DNA of 16,151 nt from Lachnospiraceae bacterium UBA3645 (GCA_002373555.1 DFKM01000149.1:1-16151), one strand, 5' to 3'. Counted from the stretch's first letter, positions 5,505-13,590 are shown. Numbers and translations are program-made. Notes: generated by a model not told the origin, from the letters alone.

Positions 5505-8471
5505 TTGCCTACGATCTCAGTTCAGCTTCTGCATATGCCCGTGATCCGTCTCGACGGAAAAGTGATCACATTTCCGCTGAAAAAAGCCGATGCGCTTTTC
5601 TTCTACATGTGCACCGAGAAATCCGCCACGCGCACCCGTCTGGCCACGCTCCTCTGGGGAGGCGCCTCTGATGCTGCCGCGCGCAAAAATCTGCGGAACG
5701 CGCTTTATGCTATTAAGCAGGCATTTGGTTTTGATCCGTTTGAATCGCCGAAAAAACAGATCCTGAATCTGAACAGCAGCGTGATATTTCACATTGATAC
5801 CGACGATTTTCTGGAAACCGGTGATCTGCAGCTGTATCAGGATGTGTTTTTAAGCGGATTCTCCCTGAAAGATTCCTATGAATACGATGAATGGATGAAC
5901 AGTGTACGCTCCCGCATGGCAGATCATTATCTGCATTGCCTGTATCTCCGGTTTCAGCGGCTGCAGCCGGATGACATCACCGGCCGGGAAGACATCTTCC
6001 ACCGGTATACGTCCTCGGATCCGCTGGATGAGAGGATCTACATCCTCATGATGCAGACCTATCTGGAGAATTCCCAGCTGCTCAAAGGCGTGCGCTGCTA
6101 CGAAGATCTCCGTGCACTCCTTTCCGAAGAGCTCGCCATTTCGCCTTCGGTAGAGGCACAGGCTGTTTTTAACGAACTGAAGAAACAGCTGGAGCAGTCC
6201 AGCGGCACCTCCGGCATCGGCGACGGGGACGGAAGGCTGATCGGCAGGGACAGGGAAACTGCGGTCCTGCGCCGCTGCTGGCAGGATCTCGTGATGCGGA
6301 GAGCGGGGACGGTCTTCCTGTCCGGCGAAAAAGGCATCGGGAAAACATTCCTGTGCGACGCATTCCTGGACTCCCTTTCGGAAGAGAATGTGCTGATCCT
6401 CCGGGCGGACTGTCTGGAGCACGAAAAGCAGATCCCGCTGCGGTGCTGGTCTTCCATCCTCACGCAGGCAAGACAGTTTATGCAGTCCGAAAAGATCGAG
6501 GTCCCGGCCCGTTACCGCGAGGTCGTCCATTCCTTCTTCCCGACGCTGGATTCCCTGGGAAAAAGCGGGGCGGATCTTTCGGAGCTGCCGGCTTCCTACA
6601 GCTACCGCGCCGTCCGGAACGCACTTCTGCAGCTTCTGTCGGTGATCGCGGAAAAAATGCCTGTCATCCTGTACGTCAATGATCTGACGAACATGGATGA
6701 ACTGAGCGCAGACAGTTTCTCGACCCTGATCCGGAACAACCGCGGGAACTTCCTGATCCTGATCACCTGTCCTTCCCATATGGAACCGGGATGGGAAAAA
6801 TATGTCTCCGATCTGGTCCGCTTCCGGGGTGTGCAGAAGCTGATTCTGCAGCCGCTCGGCCGGGAGGAAGTAGAACGTTATCTCCTCCGGAAATTCCCGG
6901 AACAGACATTCCCGCCTGCACTGCTGGATTCCCTGATGAAGGAATGCCGGGGAAATCCCTTCTATCTGAATCTCATCGCCGGTCATCTGTACGAGGGCGC
7001 GGATGCGGAAACGATCGGAAACGCGGAACATATCATTCACGGCATCTTCGCGTCCCTGCCTGCCGGGGAAAGACGGCTGCTGGATCTGATCTCTGTCTTC
7101 CAGGACGGCGCGGCTGCCGAACCGCTTACGTTTATTACCGGGACCAACGCCATGGATATGATCTATACCCTTGACGATCTGATCGAACGCGGCCTGCTGA
7201 CCGAAGAAGCCCACGGTGCCGCTTCCCTGTTCCGGTTCCGGCACAACCTTCTGCTGGATTATATCCGCACCCATCTGTCACCGTCAAAAACAAGGCTGTA
7301 TCACAAGCGGATCGCGGAATACCTCCTGCAGAGCAGCCTTCCCCGTACGGGATCCTGGTACACGCAGATCATCTATCATTTTGAGGGCTGCGGAGCACCG
7401 GTCAAAAGCCTGTTCTACCGTATCCTGCAGCTGGAGGAGTTTGCCAAATACAATTACGATCTCTATCCGGTCCTTTCGCTTTCCGAAAAAGGATCCGGCG
7501 GATCCGCGCCTGCCGTTCTGCAGGAACTGTTCAGTCTGGAAAAACAGCTCTCCCGCTTTTATCACCTGTTTCCCGGAGAGATCCCCTATGAAGAAGCCGC
7601 GTGCCGTCTCTCCCTGATCATCGGGCGGATCGCCATCCAGCAGGGGGATTATGACGCCGGCCTGAGAGCGCTGAAGAGCCAGATCGAAGGCGGAACCTTT
7701 CTGTCCGGGAATCCCAGACTGGAACGGGCATATCACAGACAGCTGGTCTTTTACGGGATCCAGACATGGAACCTGCCGGTCATGGAGGCCGCGCTGGAGA
7801 AGTGCCTCGCCATTGACAGACAGCTTGGGGAGATCCACGAGACGGCGATCGACCGGCGGCTCAGAGGACTTTACTGCGGAATGAAGGGAGATCTGGACGA
7901 ATCCGACCAGCTGCTCCAGGCAGCCATTGAAGACTTCCAGTCTTCGGCGCTCACCCTGCAATCCTATACGCTGAATATCGCCGGCTGTTATAATTATCTC
8001 GGAGAAAATGCCCGGATCCGGAAAAACTATGATCAGTCGATCCTGTACTTCCGGAGAGCGCTGTCTCTGTGCCGCGAGAATGATCAGATGGAGAATCCGA
8101 TATTCTATGTCAATCTCGCCATCACCTATTATAATCTGGGCGATCTGAAGAATGCGGAAGCCTGCATCCGACAGAGCAGACAGCTGTACGACGCCTCCGA
8201 TGTGCAGATGGGCAGAAGCATCAGCCTGACAGGGGACGCCTATCTGCTGCATCATGCCGGTAAGGATCCCGAAGCACTCGCTGCGATGACGCTGGCAGCG
8301 GACTGCTGGCAGAAGCTCGGCTCTCCCAGAGACGCATTCTATTACTTCTATACAGCCTCCGTCCTGAAAAAAGAGGCCCCGGAAGTATTTGCTTCCCTGC
8401 TCCCGGAACCGTGGGAAAGCTACCGGGAGAAAGCAGACGCGACCACTAAAGAATATAGTACACTCAGATAA
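5505..8471 (+). CDS. SARP/AfsR-like transcriptional regulator (winged helix, BTAD, ATPase, TPR-like C-terminus)
   Basis: A 988-residue cytoplasmic regulator. Order: an OmpR-like winged-helix DNA-binding domain (about 5-95, including RTRLATLLWGG and a KNLRNALYAIKQ recognition-helix region), a bacterial transcriptional activation domain (about 98-235), a P-loop ATPase with Walker A GEKGIGKT (274-281) and a weak Walker B VILYVNDL (387-394), then helical sensor and TPR-like repeats (about 650-960). The start codon is TTG, with GGGGAGG seven bases upstream (5491-5497), which may keep expression low. Large SARPs of this type sense a signal through the ATPase/TPR part and activate a promoter bearing 11-bp-spaced direct repeats; just such repeats lie beside it in front of the divergent lyase operon. 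It is monocistronic and ends in a shared terminator. MalT-like STAND regulators were considered, but the DNA-binding domain is N-terminal and no LuxR-type helix-turn-helix is seen at the C-terminus. Confidence 0.9.
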   Translation: MPTISVQLLHMPVIRLDGKVITFPLKKADALFFYMCTEKSATRTRLATLLWGGASDAAARKNLRNALYAIKQAFGFDPFESPKKQILNLNSSVIFHIDTDDFLETGDLQLYQDVFLSGFSLKDSYEYDEWMNSVRSRMADHYLHCLYLRFQRLQPDDITGREDIFHRYTSSDPLDERIYILMMQTYLENSQLLKGVRCYEDLRALLSEELAISPSVEAQAVFNELKKQLEQSSGTSGIGDGDGRLIGRDRETAVLRRCWQDLVMRRAGTVFLSGEKGIGKTFLCDAFLDSLSEENVLILRADCLEHEKQIPLRCWSSILTQARQFMQSEKIEVPARYREVVHSFFPTLDSLGKSGADLSELPASYSYRAVRNALLQLLSVIAEKMPVILYVNDLTNMDELSADSFSTLIRNNRGNFLILITCPSHMEPGWEKYVSDLVRFRGVQKLILQPLGREEVERYLLRKFPEQTFPPALLDSLMKECRGNPFYLNLIAGHLYEGADAETIGNAEHIIHGIFASLPAGERRLLDLISVFQDGAAAEPLTFITGTNAMDMIYTLDDLIERGLLTEEAHGAASLFRFRHNLLLDYIRTHLSPSKTRLYHKRIAEYLLQSSLPRTGSWYTQIIYHFEGCGAPVKSLFYRILQLEEFAKYNYDLYPVLSLSEKGSGGSAPAVLQELFSLEKQLSRFYHLFPGEIPYEEAACRLSLIIGRIAIQQGDYDAGLRALKSQIEGGTFLSGNPRLERAYHRQLVFYGIQTWNLPVMEAALEKCLAIDRQLGEIHETAIDRRLRGLYCGMKGDLDESDQLLQAAIEDFQSSALTLQSYTLNIAGCYNYLGENARIRKNYDQSILYFRRALSLCRENDQMENPIFYVNLAITYYNLGDLKNAEACIRQSRQLYDASDVQMGRSISLTGDAYLLHHAGKDPEALAAMTLAADCWQKLGSPRDAFYYFYTASVLKKEAPEVFASLLPEPWESYREKADATTKEYSTLR

Positions 8472-8533
8472 AACGAAGACAGGCCCCGCATCACACTTTT
8501 TAAGGAAATGTGATGCGGGACCTGTCTCCGTTT
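8471..8533. terminator. Bidirectional terminator between convergent operons
   Basis: Left arm 8471-8495 and right arm 8509-8533 form a stem of about 25 positions with two mismatches; its core is CCCGCATCACA paired with TGTGATGCGGG. The foot of the stem is A-rich on one side and T-rich on the other, so it can stop transcription from both the regulator (plus) and fchA (minus). It begins at the last base of the regulator stop codon. Confidence 0.85.
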
Positions 8534-8549
8534 AAACAGTTATTCTATT

Positions 8550-9194
8550 TTAGAAGGTAAGAAAATCCTTTGTCAGTTCATCAACCGCAAATACTTCCTT
8601 CTCGCCTTCGAAAGCTTTCTTCACAACATCGTCGACTCTCGCCGCAAGCTTCGCAGTGAACTCTTCGTCCTTGATCGAAGAAAGATTGATGCGGCAGTTC
8701 AGCGCTGCACCAAGCACGGCGCTTCTTGCCATCATGCATCCGACCAGCGCGTCCGTAATGGCATTGGAATTTCCAAGCTTTACAGCTGTCTTTGCAAGCG
8801 GGATGACCCTGACAGCAGCTTCTGCTGCCGCGACGGGCACCAGCGCTGCGGCCTTCAGGCCTTCCTGCATCGCTGCGCGTCTTGCTGCCTTCTCTTCCTC
8901 CGTATTCTTCGGAAGCTTCAGCGCATCCATATACTGATTGAAGGATTCGGTATCCTTATCGACCGCTGCCAGCAGCTCTTCCTTGATCGCCATCGCTTCG
9001 TCGCGGACTTTGATCATGTCGGCTTCCGCAACGGCATACTTTTCACGGCCGATGGTCAGACGCGCTACCATTTCCTCCAGAGAGGCCGCAAGAGAACCGG
9101 CAAGTGCGGAAATGCTGCCGCCGCCAGGGGCGGGGGCGTCCGAGGATGTAAGCTGGGTGAAATCGGTTACGGTCATGTCGATTAATTTGCTCAT
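8550..9194 (-). CDS. fchA: Formimidoyltetrahydrofolate cyclodeaminase
   Basis: A 214-residue cyclodeaminase of the FchA/FTCD C-terminal family. It converts 5-formimino-tetrahydrofolate, made by the FtcD enzyme encoded just upstream, to 5,10-methenyl-tetrahydrofolate and ammonia, feeding histidine carbon into the one-carbon pool. Visible: the hallmark PAPGGGSISALAGSLAASL (21-39), the helical DKDTESFNQYM segment (about 79-89) and GNSNAITDALVG (about 141-152). Length is normal for the stand-alone bacterial enzyme. It is the last gene of the hut operon, 33 bp after ftcD, with a GGAAGGGG ribosome binding site and a small hairpin immediately in front. Transcription probably ends at the bidirectional terminator beyond its stop. 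Confidence 0.93.
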   Translation of the reverse strand: MSKLIDMTVTDFTQLTSSDAPAPGGGSISALAGSLAASLEEMVARLTIGREKYAVAEADMIKVRDEAMAIKEELLAAVDKDTESFNQYMDALKLPKNTEEEKAARRAAMQEGLKAAALVPVAAAEAAVRVIPLAKTAVKLGNSNAITDALVGCMMARSAVLGAALNCRINLSSIKDEEFTAKLAARVDDVVKKAFEGEKEVFAVDELTKDFLTF

Positions 9195-9206
9195 ATAACC
9201 CCTTCC

Positions 9207-9220
9207 GTCGCTGACGCGAC
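9207..9220 (-). promoter_or_regulatory. Small hairpin abutting the fchA ribosome binding site
   Basis: GTCGC (9207-9211) and GCGAC (9216-9220) pair around a four-base loop that reads GUCA in the minus-strand RNA. The stem ends directly next to the Shine-Dalgarno GGAAGGGG (complement of 9199-9206). The same layout, with a different stem sequence but the same loop, precedes hutI. Confidence 0.55.
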
Positions 9221-9227
9221 ATCTGTA

Positions 9228-10124
9228 TCAGTCGTACAGTCTGGTCTCGAGGACCTGGTTGATGGAGAAGTCTTCGATGCCGAGGTAGTACTCAGCGCAG
9301 TCTACCAGCGCCTGCATGGGAACAAGGCCGATGACCTCGGAGCCGACGACATTCACGCCCCAGCGCTTCGCTTCCATCTTGACGGTCTCAAAGACGGTGT
9401 AGATCGCGGTATGGGTATAGTCGGTCAGGTTCATGGAGACCTGTGCGATATTTCTGTCCTCAAGCATGACGCCCATCGCCTTGCAGTATGCGAATCCGCC
9501 GCGGATATGACGTACTCTGTCAGCGATCTTCTTCGCGATCTCAAGGTTGGAGGTATCCAGGTTGATATTGTAGGCTACGAGCGGCATACGGGCGCCGATG
9601 GCTGTTACGCCGCCGGTCGGATGGATCGTATCGGGACCGAAATCCGGTTTCCACATGGGATCTTTCATCTTCTCGGCCATGCCCTCGAACTGGCCTTTGC
9701 GGATCTTCGCAAGATTCTCGCGATGGGGCGCCGTCGCGGATCTCTCATACAGGAAGAAAGGCTGTCCGAATTTCTCGGAAGCGATCTTCGCGACTTCCTT
9801 CGCAAGCGCGTCAGCTTCTTCGACGGTCGCGTTCTTCACGGGGATGAAAGGAACAACGTCGACGCAGCCCATTCTGGGGTGCTGGCCTTCATGCTTGGTC
9901 ATGTCGATCAGCTCGACAGCCTTGCCGATGGCTTCCACCATGGCATCGCGCAGCGGCTCCGGCTCGCCGATGACGGTGACAACACTTCTGTTATGGTCCT
10001 TGTCGGAGGAGTAGTCAAGAAGCTTTACGCCTTCTTTGCCGCGGAAGCTGTCCACGATCTTCTCGACCTTGTCCAGGTCTCTTCCTTCACTGAAATTGGG
10101 TACGCATTCGATGATTTTGTTCAT
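9228..10124 (-). CDS. ftcD: Glutamate formimidoyltransferase
   Basis: A 298-residue formiminotransferase, normal length for the single-domain bacterial enzyme. It transfers the formimino group of N-formimino-L-glutamate to tetrahydrofolate, releasing glutamate. Visible: the N-terminal IIECVPNFSEGRD (4-16), the substrate-binding segment DHNRSVVT (43-50), and QHPRMGCVDVVPF with His82, matching the catalytic His82 of mammalian FTCD. Its presence shows that this bacterium uses the tetrahydrofolate branch of histidine degradation rather than HutG or HutF. It lies third in the operon, 63 bp after hutI and 33 bp before fchA, with an AGGAGA ribosome binding site ahead of the ATG. Confidence 0.95.
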   Translation of the reverse strand: MNKIIECVPNFSEGRDLDKVEKIVDSFRGKEGVKLLDYSSDKDHNRSVVTVIGEPEPLRDAMVEAIGKAVELIDMTKHEGQHPRMGCVDVVPFIPVKNATVEEADALAKEVAKIASEKFGQPFFLYERSATAPHRENLAKIRKGQFEGMAEKMKDPMWKPDFGPDTIHPTGGVTAIGARMPLVAYNINLDTSNLEIAKKIADRVRHIRGGFAYCKAMGVMLEDRNIAQVSMNLTDYTHTAIYTVFETVKMEAKRWGVNVVGSEVIGLVPMQALVDCAEYYLGIEDFSINQVLETRLYD

Positions 10125-10154
10125 GATGATTCTCCTGTATTAATGATCTTTGGA

Positions 10155-10171
10155 TGACGGCTGTGCCGTCA
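10155..10171 (-). other. Hairpin in the hutI-ftcD gap
   Basis: A perfect 7-bp inverted repeat, TGACGGC (10155-10161) with GCCGTCA (10165-10171), around a 3-base loop. It lacks a T tract on the minus strand, so it is not a good terminator; it could be an RNA processing or stability element between co-transcribed genes. Confidence 0.45.
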
Positions 10172-10187
10172 AAAGTAGGATTTACGA

Positions 10188-11429
10188 TTATCTGCTGACA
10201 ACGATGTCTCCGGCCTTGATCACGGTACCTGCCAGATTGTTTCCGAATCTGTACAGGATGAAATCAAGATTGTCTGCTTTCCAGATGACCAGATCAGCCT
10301 TCTTGCCGGGCTCGATGCTGCCGATGCTGTCCGCACGTTTGATCGCCGCAGCCGCATTCAGCGTCACAGCCGTCAGGACTTCTTCCGGCGTCAGTCTGTA
10401 TTTATAGCAGCCGAGGTTCATGGCGAACTGCAGGGAGAGGTTCGGACAGGAACCGGGGTTGAAGTCTGTCGCGATGGCGACCGGCACGCCGGCGTTCACC
10501 ATATCCCTTGCTCTTGCGAAACTCGCGTTCAGATAGAAGGAAGTCGCGGGCAGGCAGCAGGCGACGGTGCCGCCGCGGTGCATTGCCTCGATGCCTTCAT
10601 CGGTCGCTACGATCAGATGTTCGGCAGATACAGCGCCGATCTCCGCCGTCAGCTCCGTGCCGCCGATCGGATTGATCTCATCGGCGTGGATCTTCGGCGC
10701 CAGGCCGTATTTCCTGCCGGCTTCCAGGATCGTTCTGGATTCATCCGCGGTGAATACACCCGTTTCACAGAAAACATCGCAGAATTCCGCAAGGCCTTCC
10801 TCTGCCACTCTCGGAATCATCTCTTCGCACAGGATCCGGATGTATTCTTCGCGGTTCTCCTTATATTCTTCAGGAACAGCATGTGCTCCCAGGAATGTAG
10901 GTACAAGTTCAACAGGGTGCCGGCCCTGCAGGCTCTTGATGGCTCTCAGCTGCTTCAGCTCATGCTCTGTGGAAAGACCGTAGCCGCTCTTTGCTTCGCA
11001 GGTGGTCGTTCCCATCTCGAGCATCATGTCGAGCGCTTCCGCCGCCTTGTCAGCCAGCTCTTCCTCGCTCGCCGCACGCGTATTGCGTACGGTGGAGAGA
11101 ATGCCGCCGCCCTGGGCAAGGATGTCCAGATAAGCCACGCCCTTCAGCTTCAGAGCGAGCTCATGCTCACGCCATCCGCCGAAGATCAGGTGCGTATGCG
11201 CATCTACCAGTCCGGGGGTGACCAGTCTGCCGCCCGCGTCGATGCTGGAATCCGCATGCCTGTACTCTTCCGGGACTTCGCCTTCACCGACTGCGGCGAT
11301 CGTGCCGTCATCCGCGACAGCGATCCAGGCATCTTTGTAATATTTGATGTCGGCCTGATCCGGTCCGCAGTGCGCAGCGCTGCCCTGCGGTGTGGCAAGC
11401 TGTCCGATATTGTAAATAAGCTGTTTCAT
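10188..11429 (-). CDS. hutI: Imidazolonepropionase
   Basis: A 413-residue amidohydrolase that opens the ring of 4-imidazolone-5-propionate, the product of urocanate hydratase, to give N-formimino-L-glutamate. Metal and substrate residues are in place: DAHTH (His78, His80), KSGYGL (147-152), GAHAVP (His183), KIHADE (His248), SAEHL (His271) and ATDFNPG (Asp322). The reading frame extends upstream to an ATG at 11486, but the start at 11429 is chosen because the hutI homology begins there (MKQLIYNIG) and GGAAGGGG lies just ahead. It follows hutU by 65 bp, a gap holding two hairpins, and precedes ftcD by 63 bp. All catalytic positions I can check are intact, so activity is expected. Confidence 0.95.
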   Translation of the reverse strand: MKQLIYNIGQLATPQGSAAHCGPDQADIKYYKDAWIAVADDGTIAAVGEGEVPEEYRHADSSIDAGGRLVTPGLVDAHTHLIFGGWREHELALKLKGVAYLDILAQGGGILSTVRNTRAASEEELADKAAEALDMMLEMGTTTCEAKSGYGLSTEHELKQLRAIKSLQGRHPVELVPTFLGAHAVPEEYKENREEYIRILCEEMIPRVAEEGLAEFCDVFCETGVFTADESRTILEAGRKYGLAPKIHADEINPIGGTELTAEIGAVSAEHLIVATDEGIEAMHRGGTVACCLPATSFYLNASFARARDMVNAGVPVAIATDFNPGSCPNLSLQFAMNLGCYKYRLTPEEVLTAVTLNAAAAIKRADSIGSIEPGKKADLVIWKADNLDFILYRFGNNLAGTVIKAGDIVVSR

Positions 11430-11444
11430 ATAATCCCCTTCCGC

Positions 11445-11456
11445 CCCCTGACGGGG
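11445..11456 (-). promoter_or_regulatory. Small hairpin near the hutI ribosome binding site
   Basis: CCCC (11445-11448) pairs with GGGG (11453-11456) around a loop that is GUCA in the minus-strand RNA. It is two bases from the Shine-Dalgarno GGAAGGGG (complement of 11435-11442). The CCCC of the minus-strand RNA could alternatively pair with the GGGG of the Shine-Dalgarno itself. It is the counterpart of the hairpin ahead of fchA. Confidence 0.5.
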
Positions 11457-11459
11457 AAT

Positions 11460-11480
11460 CCCCCATCCGGAAGATGGGGG
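11460..11480 (-). other. Perfect 8-bp GC-rich hairpin in the hutU-hutI gap
   Basis: CCCCCATC (11460-11467) and GATGGGGG (11473-11480) form a perfect 8-bp stem with a 5-base loop, just after the hutU stop. No T tract follows on the minus strand, so a full terminator is unlikely; 3'-end protection or partial attenuation between hutU and hutI is possible. Confidence 0.6.
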
Positions 11481-11494
11481 AACCATTGCAGTTT

Positions 11495-13495
11495 TTATTC
11501 TCCGAGTACTTTCTTGACCATCTCGCGGTCTGCCACTACCGGTACGGTGATGTGGTCCGTTCCCTTGTAGAGTTCGTTGTACTCAAGAACTGTGGACATC
11601 GCGTTCTCGTTTCTTGCCCAGCTTCTTCTGGAAACACCGACCATGGTATCCCAAGGCATGGAGTTTCTCAGGATCTCGTCGACTCTTTCGCTTCCGTCAA
11701 GGACCATGCCGAAGCCGCCGTTGATGGATTTGCCGATGCCGACGCCGCCGCCGTTGTGCAGCGCTACCAGGCTCATGCCGCGTGCGCAGTTGCCGGCGAA
11801 GCACTGGGTCGCCATATCAGCCATGATATTGGAGCCGTCCTTGATATTGGAGGTCTCACGGAAAGGAGAATCCGTACCGCCGGTATCATGGTGGTCACGT
11901 CCCAGCATGACCGGTCCGATCTCTCCCTTACGTACCATGTCGTTGAACTTCAGAGCGATCTTCATACGGCCGAGGGCATCCTGATAGAGGATACGGCACT
12001 GTGTACCGACGACCATCTTGTTCTTCTTCGCGTCACGGACCCAGACCCAGTTGTCACGATCCTGATAACGTCTGTTGGGATCGATGCAGTCCATGGCAGC
12101 CTTGTCTGTCGCATCCAGATCTTCGGGCTTGCCGGACAGGCAGCACCATCTGAACGGGCCGTAGCCATAGTCGAACAGGCAGGGACCAAGGATATCTTCT
12201 ACGTAGGACGGGAAGATGAATCCGTCTGTCTCGTCATAACCGTTCTTACTGACTTCCTTCACACCGGCATCAAAGACAGCTTTTAAGAAGCTGTTGCCGT
12301 AATCGAAGAAGTAGGTTCCCCTGTCATGCATCTCGCAGATCAGCTCGAAATGATGCTTCAGAGTCTTGTCAACAAGCTTTCTGAACTTCTCGGGATCCTT
12401 GTCGAGCATCTCTGTTCTCTCTTCGAAGGTCAGGCCCTGCGGGCAGTAACCGCCGTCGTAAGGAACATGGCAGGAAGTCTGGTCGGAAAGCAGGTCGACA
12501 TGGACATCCTTCTTCAGAAGGAACTCCAGCAGATCAACGACATTGCCGTGATAGGCGATGGCGCAGGGTGCCTTCTCCGCAAGCTTCTCCTGTGCGATCT
12601 TCAGGGCTTCATCCAGCGAATCGGTATAGCAGCTGACCCAGCCCTGGGTGTATCTGGTCATGATACGGGAGATATCGACTTCGGCGATGATGGAAACCGC
12701 ACCCGCGATCTCGGCAGCCTTGCCCTGCGCACCGCTCATGCCGCCAAGTCCGGCGGTAACGAACAGACGTCCGGCCAGATCCTGATCCTGCGGGATGCCG
12801 AGTTCCAGACGGCCGGCGTTCAGCAGTGTGTTGAATGTTCCGTGTACGATACCCTGCGGTCCGATGTACATCCAGCCGCCGGCGGTCATCTGTCCGTAGT
12901 TGGCAACGCCCATGGCGGCCGCACGGTTGAAGCTCTCCTGATTGTCGAACATACCGGTCATCAGGCCGTTCGTGATGATGACTCTGGGGGATTTCTTATG
13001 GGAACGGAACAGTCCGAGCGGATGGCCGCTCATCACAACGAGCGTCTGCTCGTCTGTGAGGACTTCCAGATATTTCTTGATCAGGCGGTACTGCATCCAG
13101 TTCTGGCAGACCTGACCGGTCTCGCCGTAGGTGACAAGCTCGTAAGGATAAAGCGCTACGTCAAAGTCCAGGTTGTTGTCGATCATGACCTGGAAGGCTT
13201 TGCCTTCGATGCATTTTCCCTTGTATTCATCGATGGGCTTTCCGTGAAGGGCGCCTTCGGGACGGAAACGATAGCCGTAGATACGTCCATGCTCTTCGAG
13301 CTCCTCGGCAAATTCCTTTGCCATCTGCTCATGATGCTGCTTCGGGATATAGCGAAGCGCGTTCATGATCGCAGTCTCTTTGTCGGACTGGGACAGCTTG
13401 GATTCTCTGCGGGGCGCACGGCGGTATCCCTCTTCAAATTTGGGATACTCCGGGAGTTCGTCGTCAAGGCGGAGGAAATCAGCGTTGAGATTCAT
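11495..13495 (-). CDS. hutU: Urocanate hydratase (long form)
   Basis: A 666-residue urocanase that adds water to urocanate with tightly bound NAD acting as electrophile, giving 4-imidazolone-5-propionate. Visible: YGETGQVCQNW (123-133), SGHPLGLF (156-163), GQMTAGGWMYIGPQGIVHGT (201-220) and the NAD-binding TAGLGGMSGAQ (247-257). It is about 110 residues longer than the Pseudomonas putida type (about 557) and close in length to the animal UROC1 type; the extra length seems to include an N-terminal extension. An in-frame ATG at 13540 is rejected as start: GGAAGG lies eight bases before the ATG at 13495 and nothing comparable precedes the other. It is the first gene of the operon, behind a leader with a hairpin. 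No hutH accompanies it, so urocanate must come from elsewhere in the genome or from outside. Confidence 0.95.
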   Translation of the reverse strand: MNLNADFLRLDDELPEYPKFEEGYRRAPRRESKLSQSDKETAIMNALRYIPKQHHEQMAKEFAEELEEHGRIYGYRFRPEGALHGKPIDEYKGKCIEGKAFQVMIDNNLDFDVALYPYELVTYGETGQVCQNWMQYRLIKKYLEVLTDEQTLVVMSGHPLGLFRSHKKSPRVIITNGLMTGMFDNQESFNRAAAMGVANYGQMTAGGWMYIGPQGIVHGTFNTLLNAGRLELGIPQDQDLAGRLFVTAGLGGMSGAQGKAAEIAGAVSIIAEVDISRIMTRYTQGWVSCYTDSLDEALKIAQEKLAEKAPCAIAYHGNVVDLLEFLLKKDVHVDLLSDQTSCHVPYDGGYCPQGLTFEERTEMLDKDPEKFRKLVDKTLKHHFELICEMHDRGTYFFDYGNSFLKAVFDAGVKEVSKNGYDETDGFIFPSYVEDILGPCLFDYGYGPFRWCCLSGKPEDLDATDKAAMDCIDPNRRYQDRDNWVWVRDAKKNKMVVGTQCRILYQDALGRMKIALKFNDMVRKGEIGPVMLGRDHHDTGGTDSPFRETSNIKDGSNIMADMATQCFAGNCARGMSLVALHNGGGVGIGKSINGGFGMVLDGSERVDEILRNSMPWDTMVGVSRRSWARNENAMSTVLEYNELYKGTDHITVPVVADREMVKKVLGE

Positions 13496-13529
13496 TATGA
13501 GTACCTTCCTTTCGTGGTATATTGGTGAC

Positions 13530-13564
13530 TGGGGCGTCAAACAGCAGACTGCTCGGCTGCCCCA
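13530..13564 (-). promoter_or_regulatory. Hairpin in the 5' leader of the hut operon
   Basis: TGGGGC (13530-13535) pairs with GCCCCA (13559-13564), enclosing a second small stem AGCA/TGCT (13543-13546 with 13550-13553). It lies between the predicted hutU promoter and ribosome binding site. It matches no riboswitch class I recognise and has no T tract, so a transcript-stability or protein-binding role is a guess. Confidence 0.4.
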
Positions 13565-13581
13565 CTTTTTATTCCGACATC

Positions 13582-13590
13582 ATTCTAGCA
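13582..13590 (-). promoter_or_regulatory. Probable extended -10 promoter of the hut operon
   Basis: On the minus strand TGC followed by TAGAAT (complement of 13582-13590) gives an extended -10 box very like that of the regulator promoter (TGC TAAAAT). No good -35 hexamer sits 16-18 bp upstream, which suggests dependence on the extended -10 or on an activator. No TGGACAT-type repeat is seen here, so the SARP-like regulator probably does not control it in the same way. Confidence 0.5.

Noticed and set aside
5850..7274. A 474-codon open frame on the minus strand
   Set aside because: It is antisense to the regulator gene, whose winged-helix, BTAD and P-loop motifs are unmistakable; the antisense product has no domain I can recognise.
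12326..13528. A 400-codon open frame on the plus strand
   Set aside because: It is fully antisense to hutU, shows no recognisable motif, and has no ribosome binding site worth noting.
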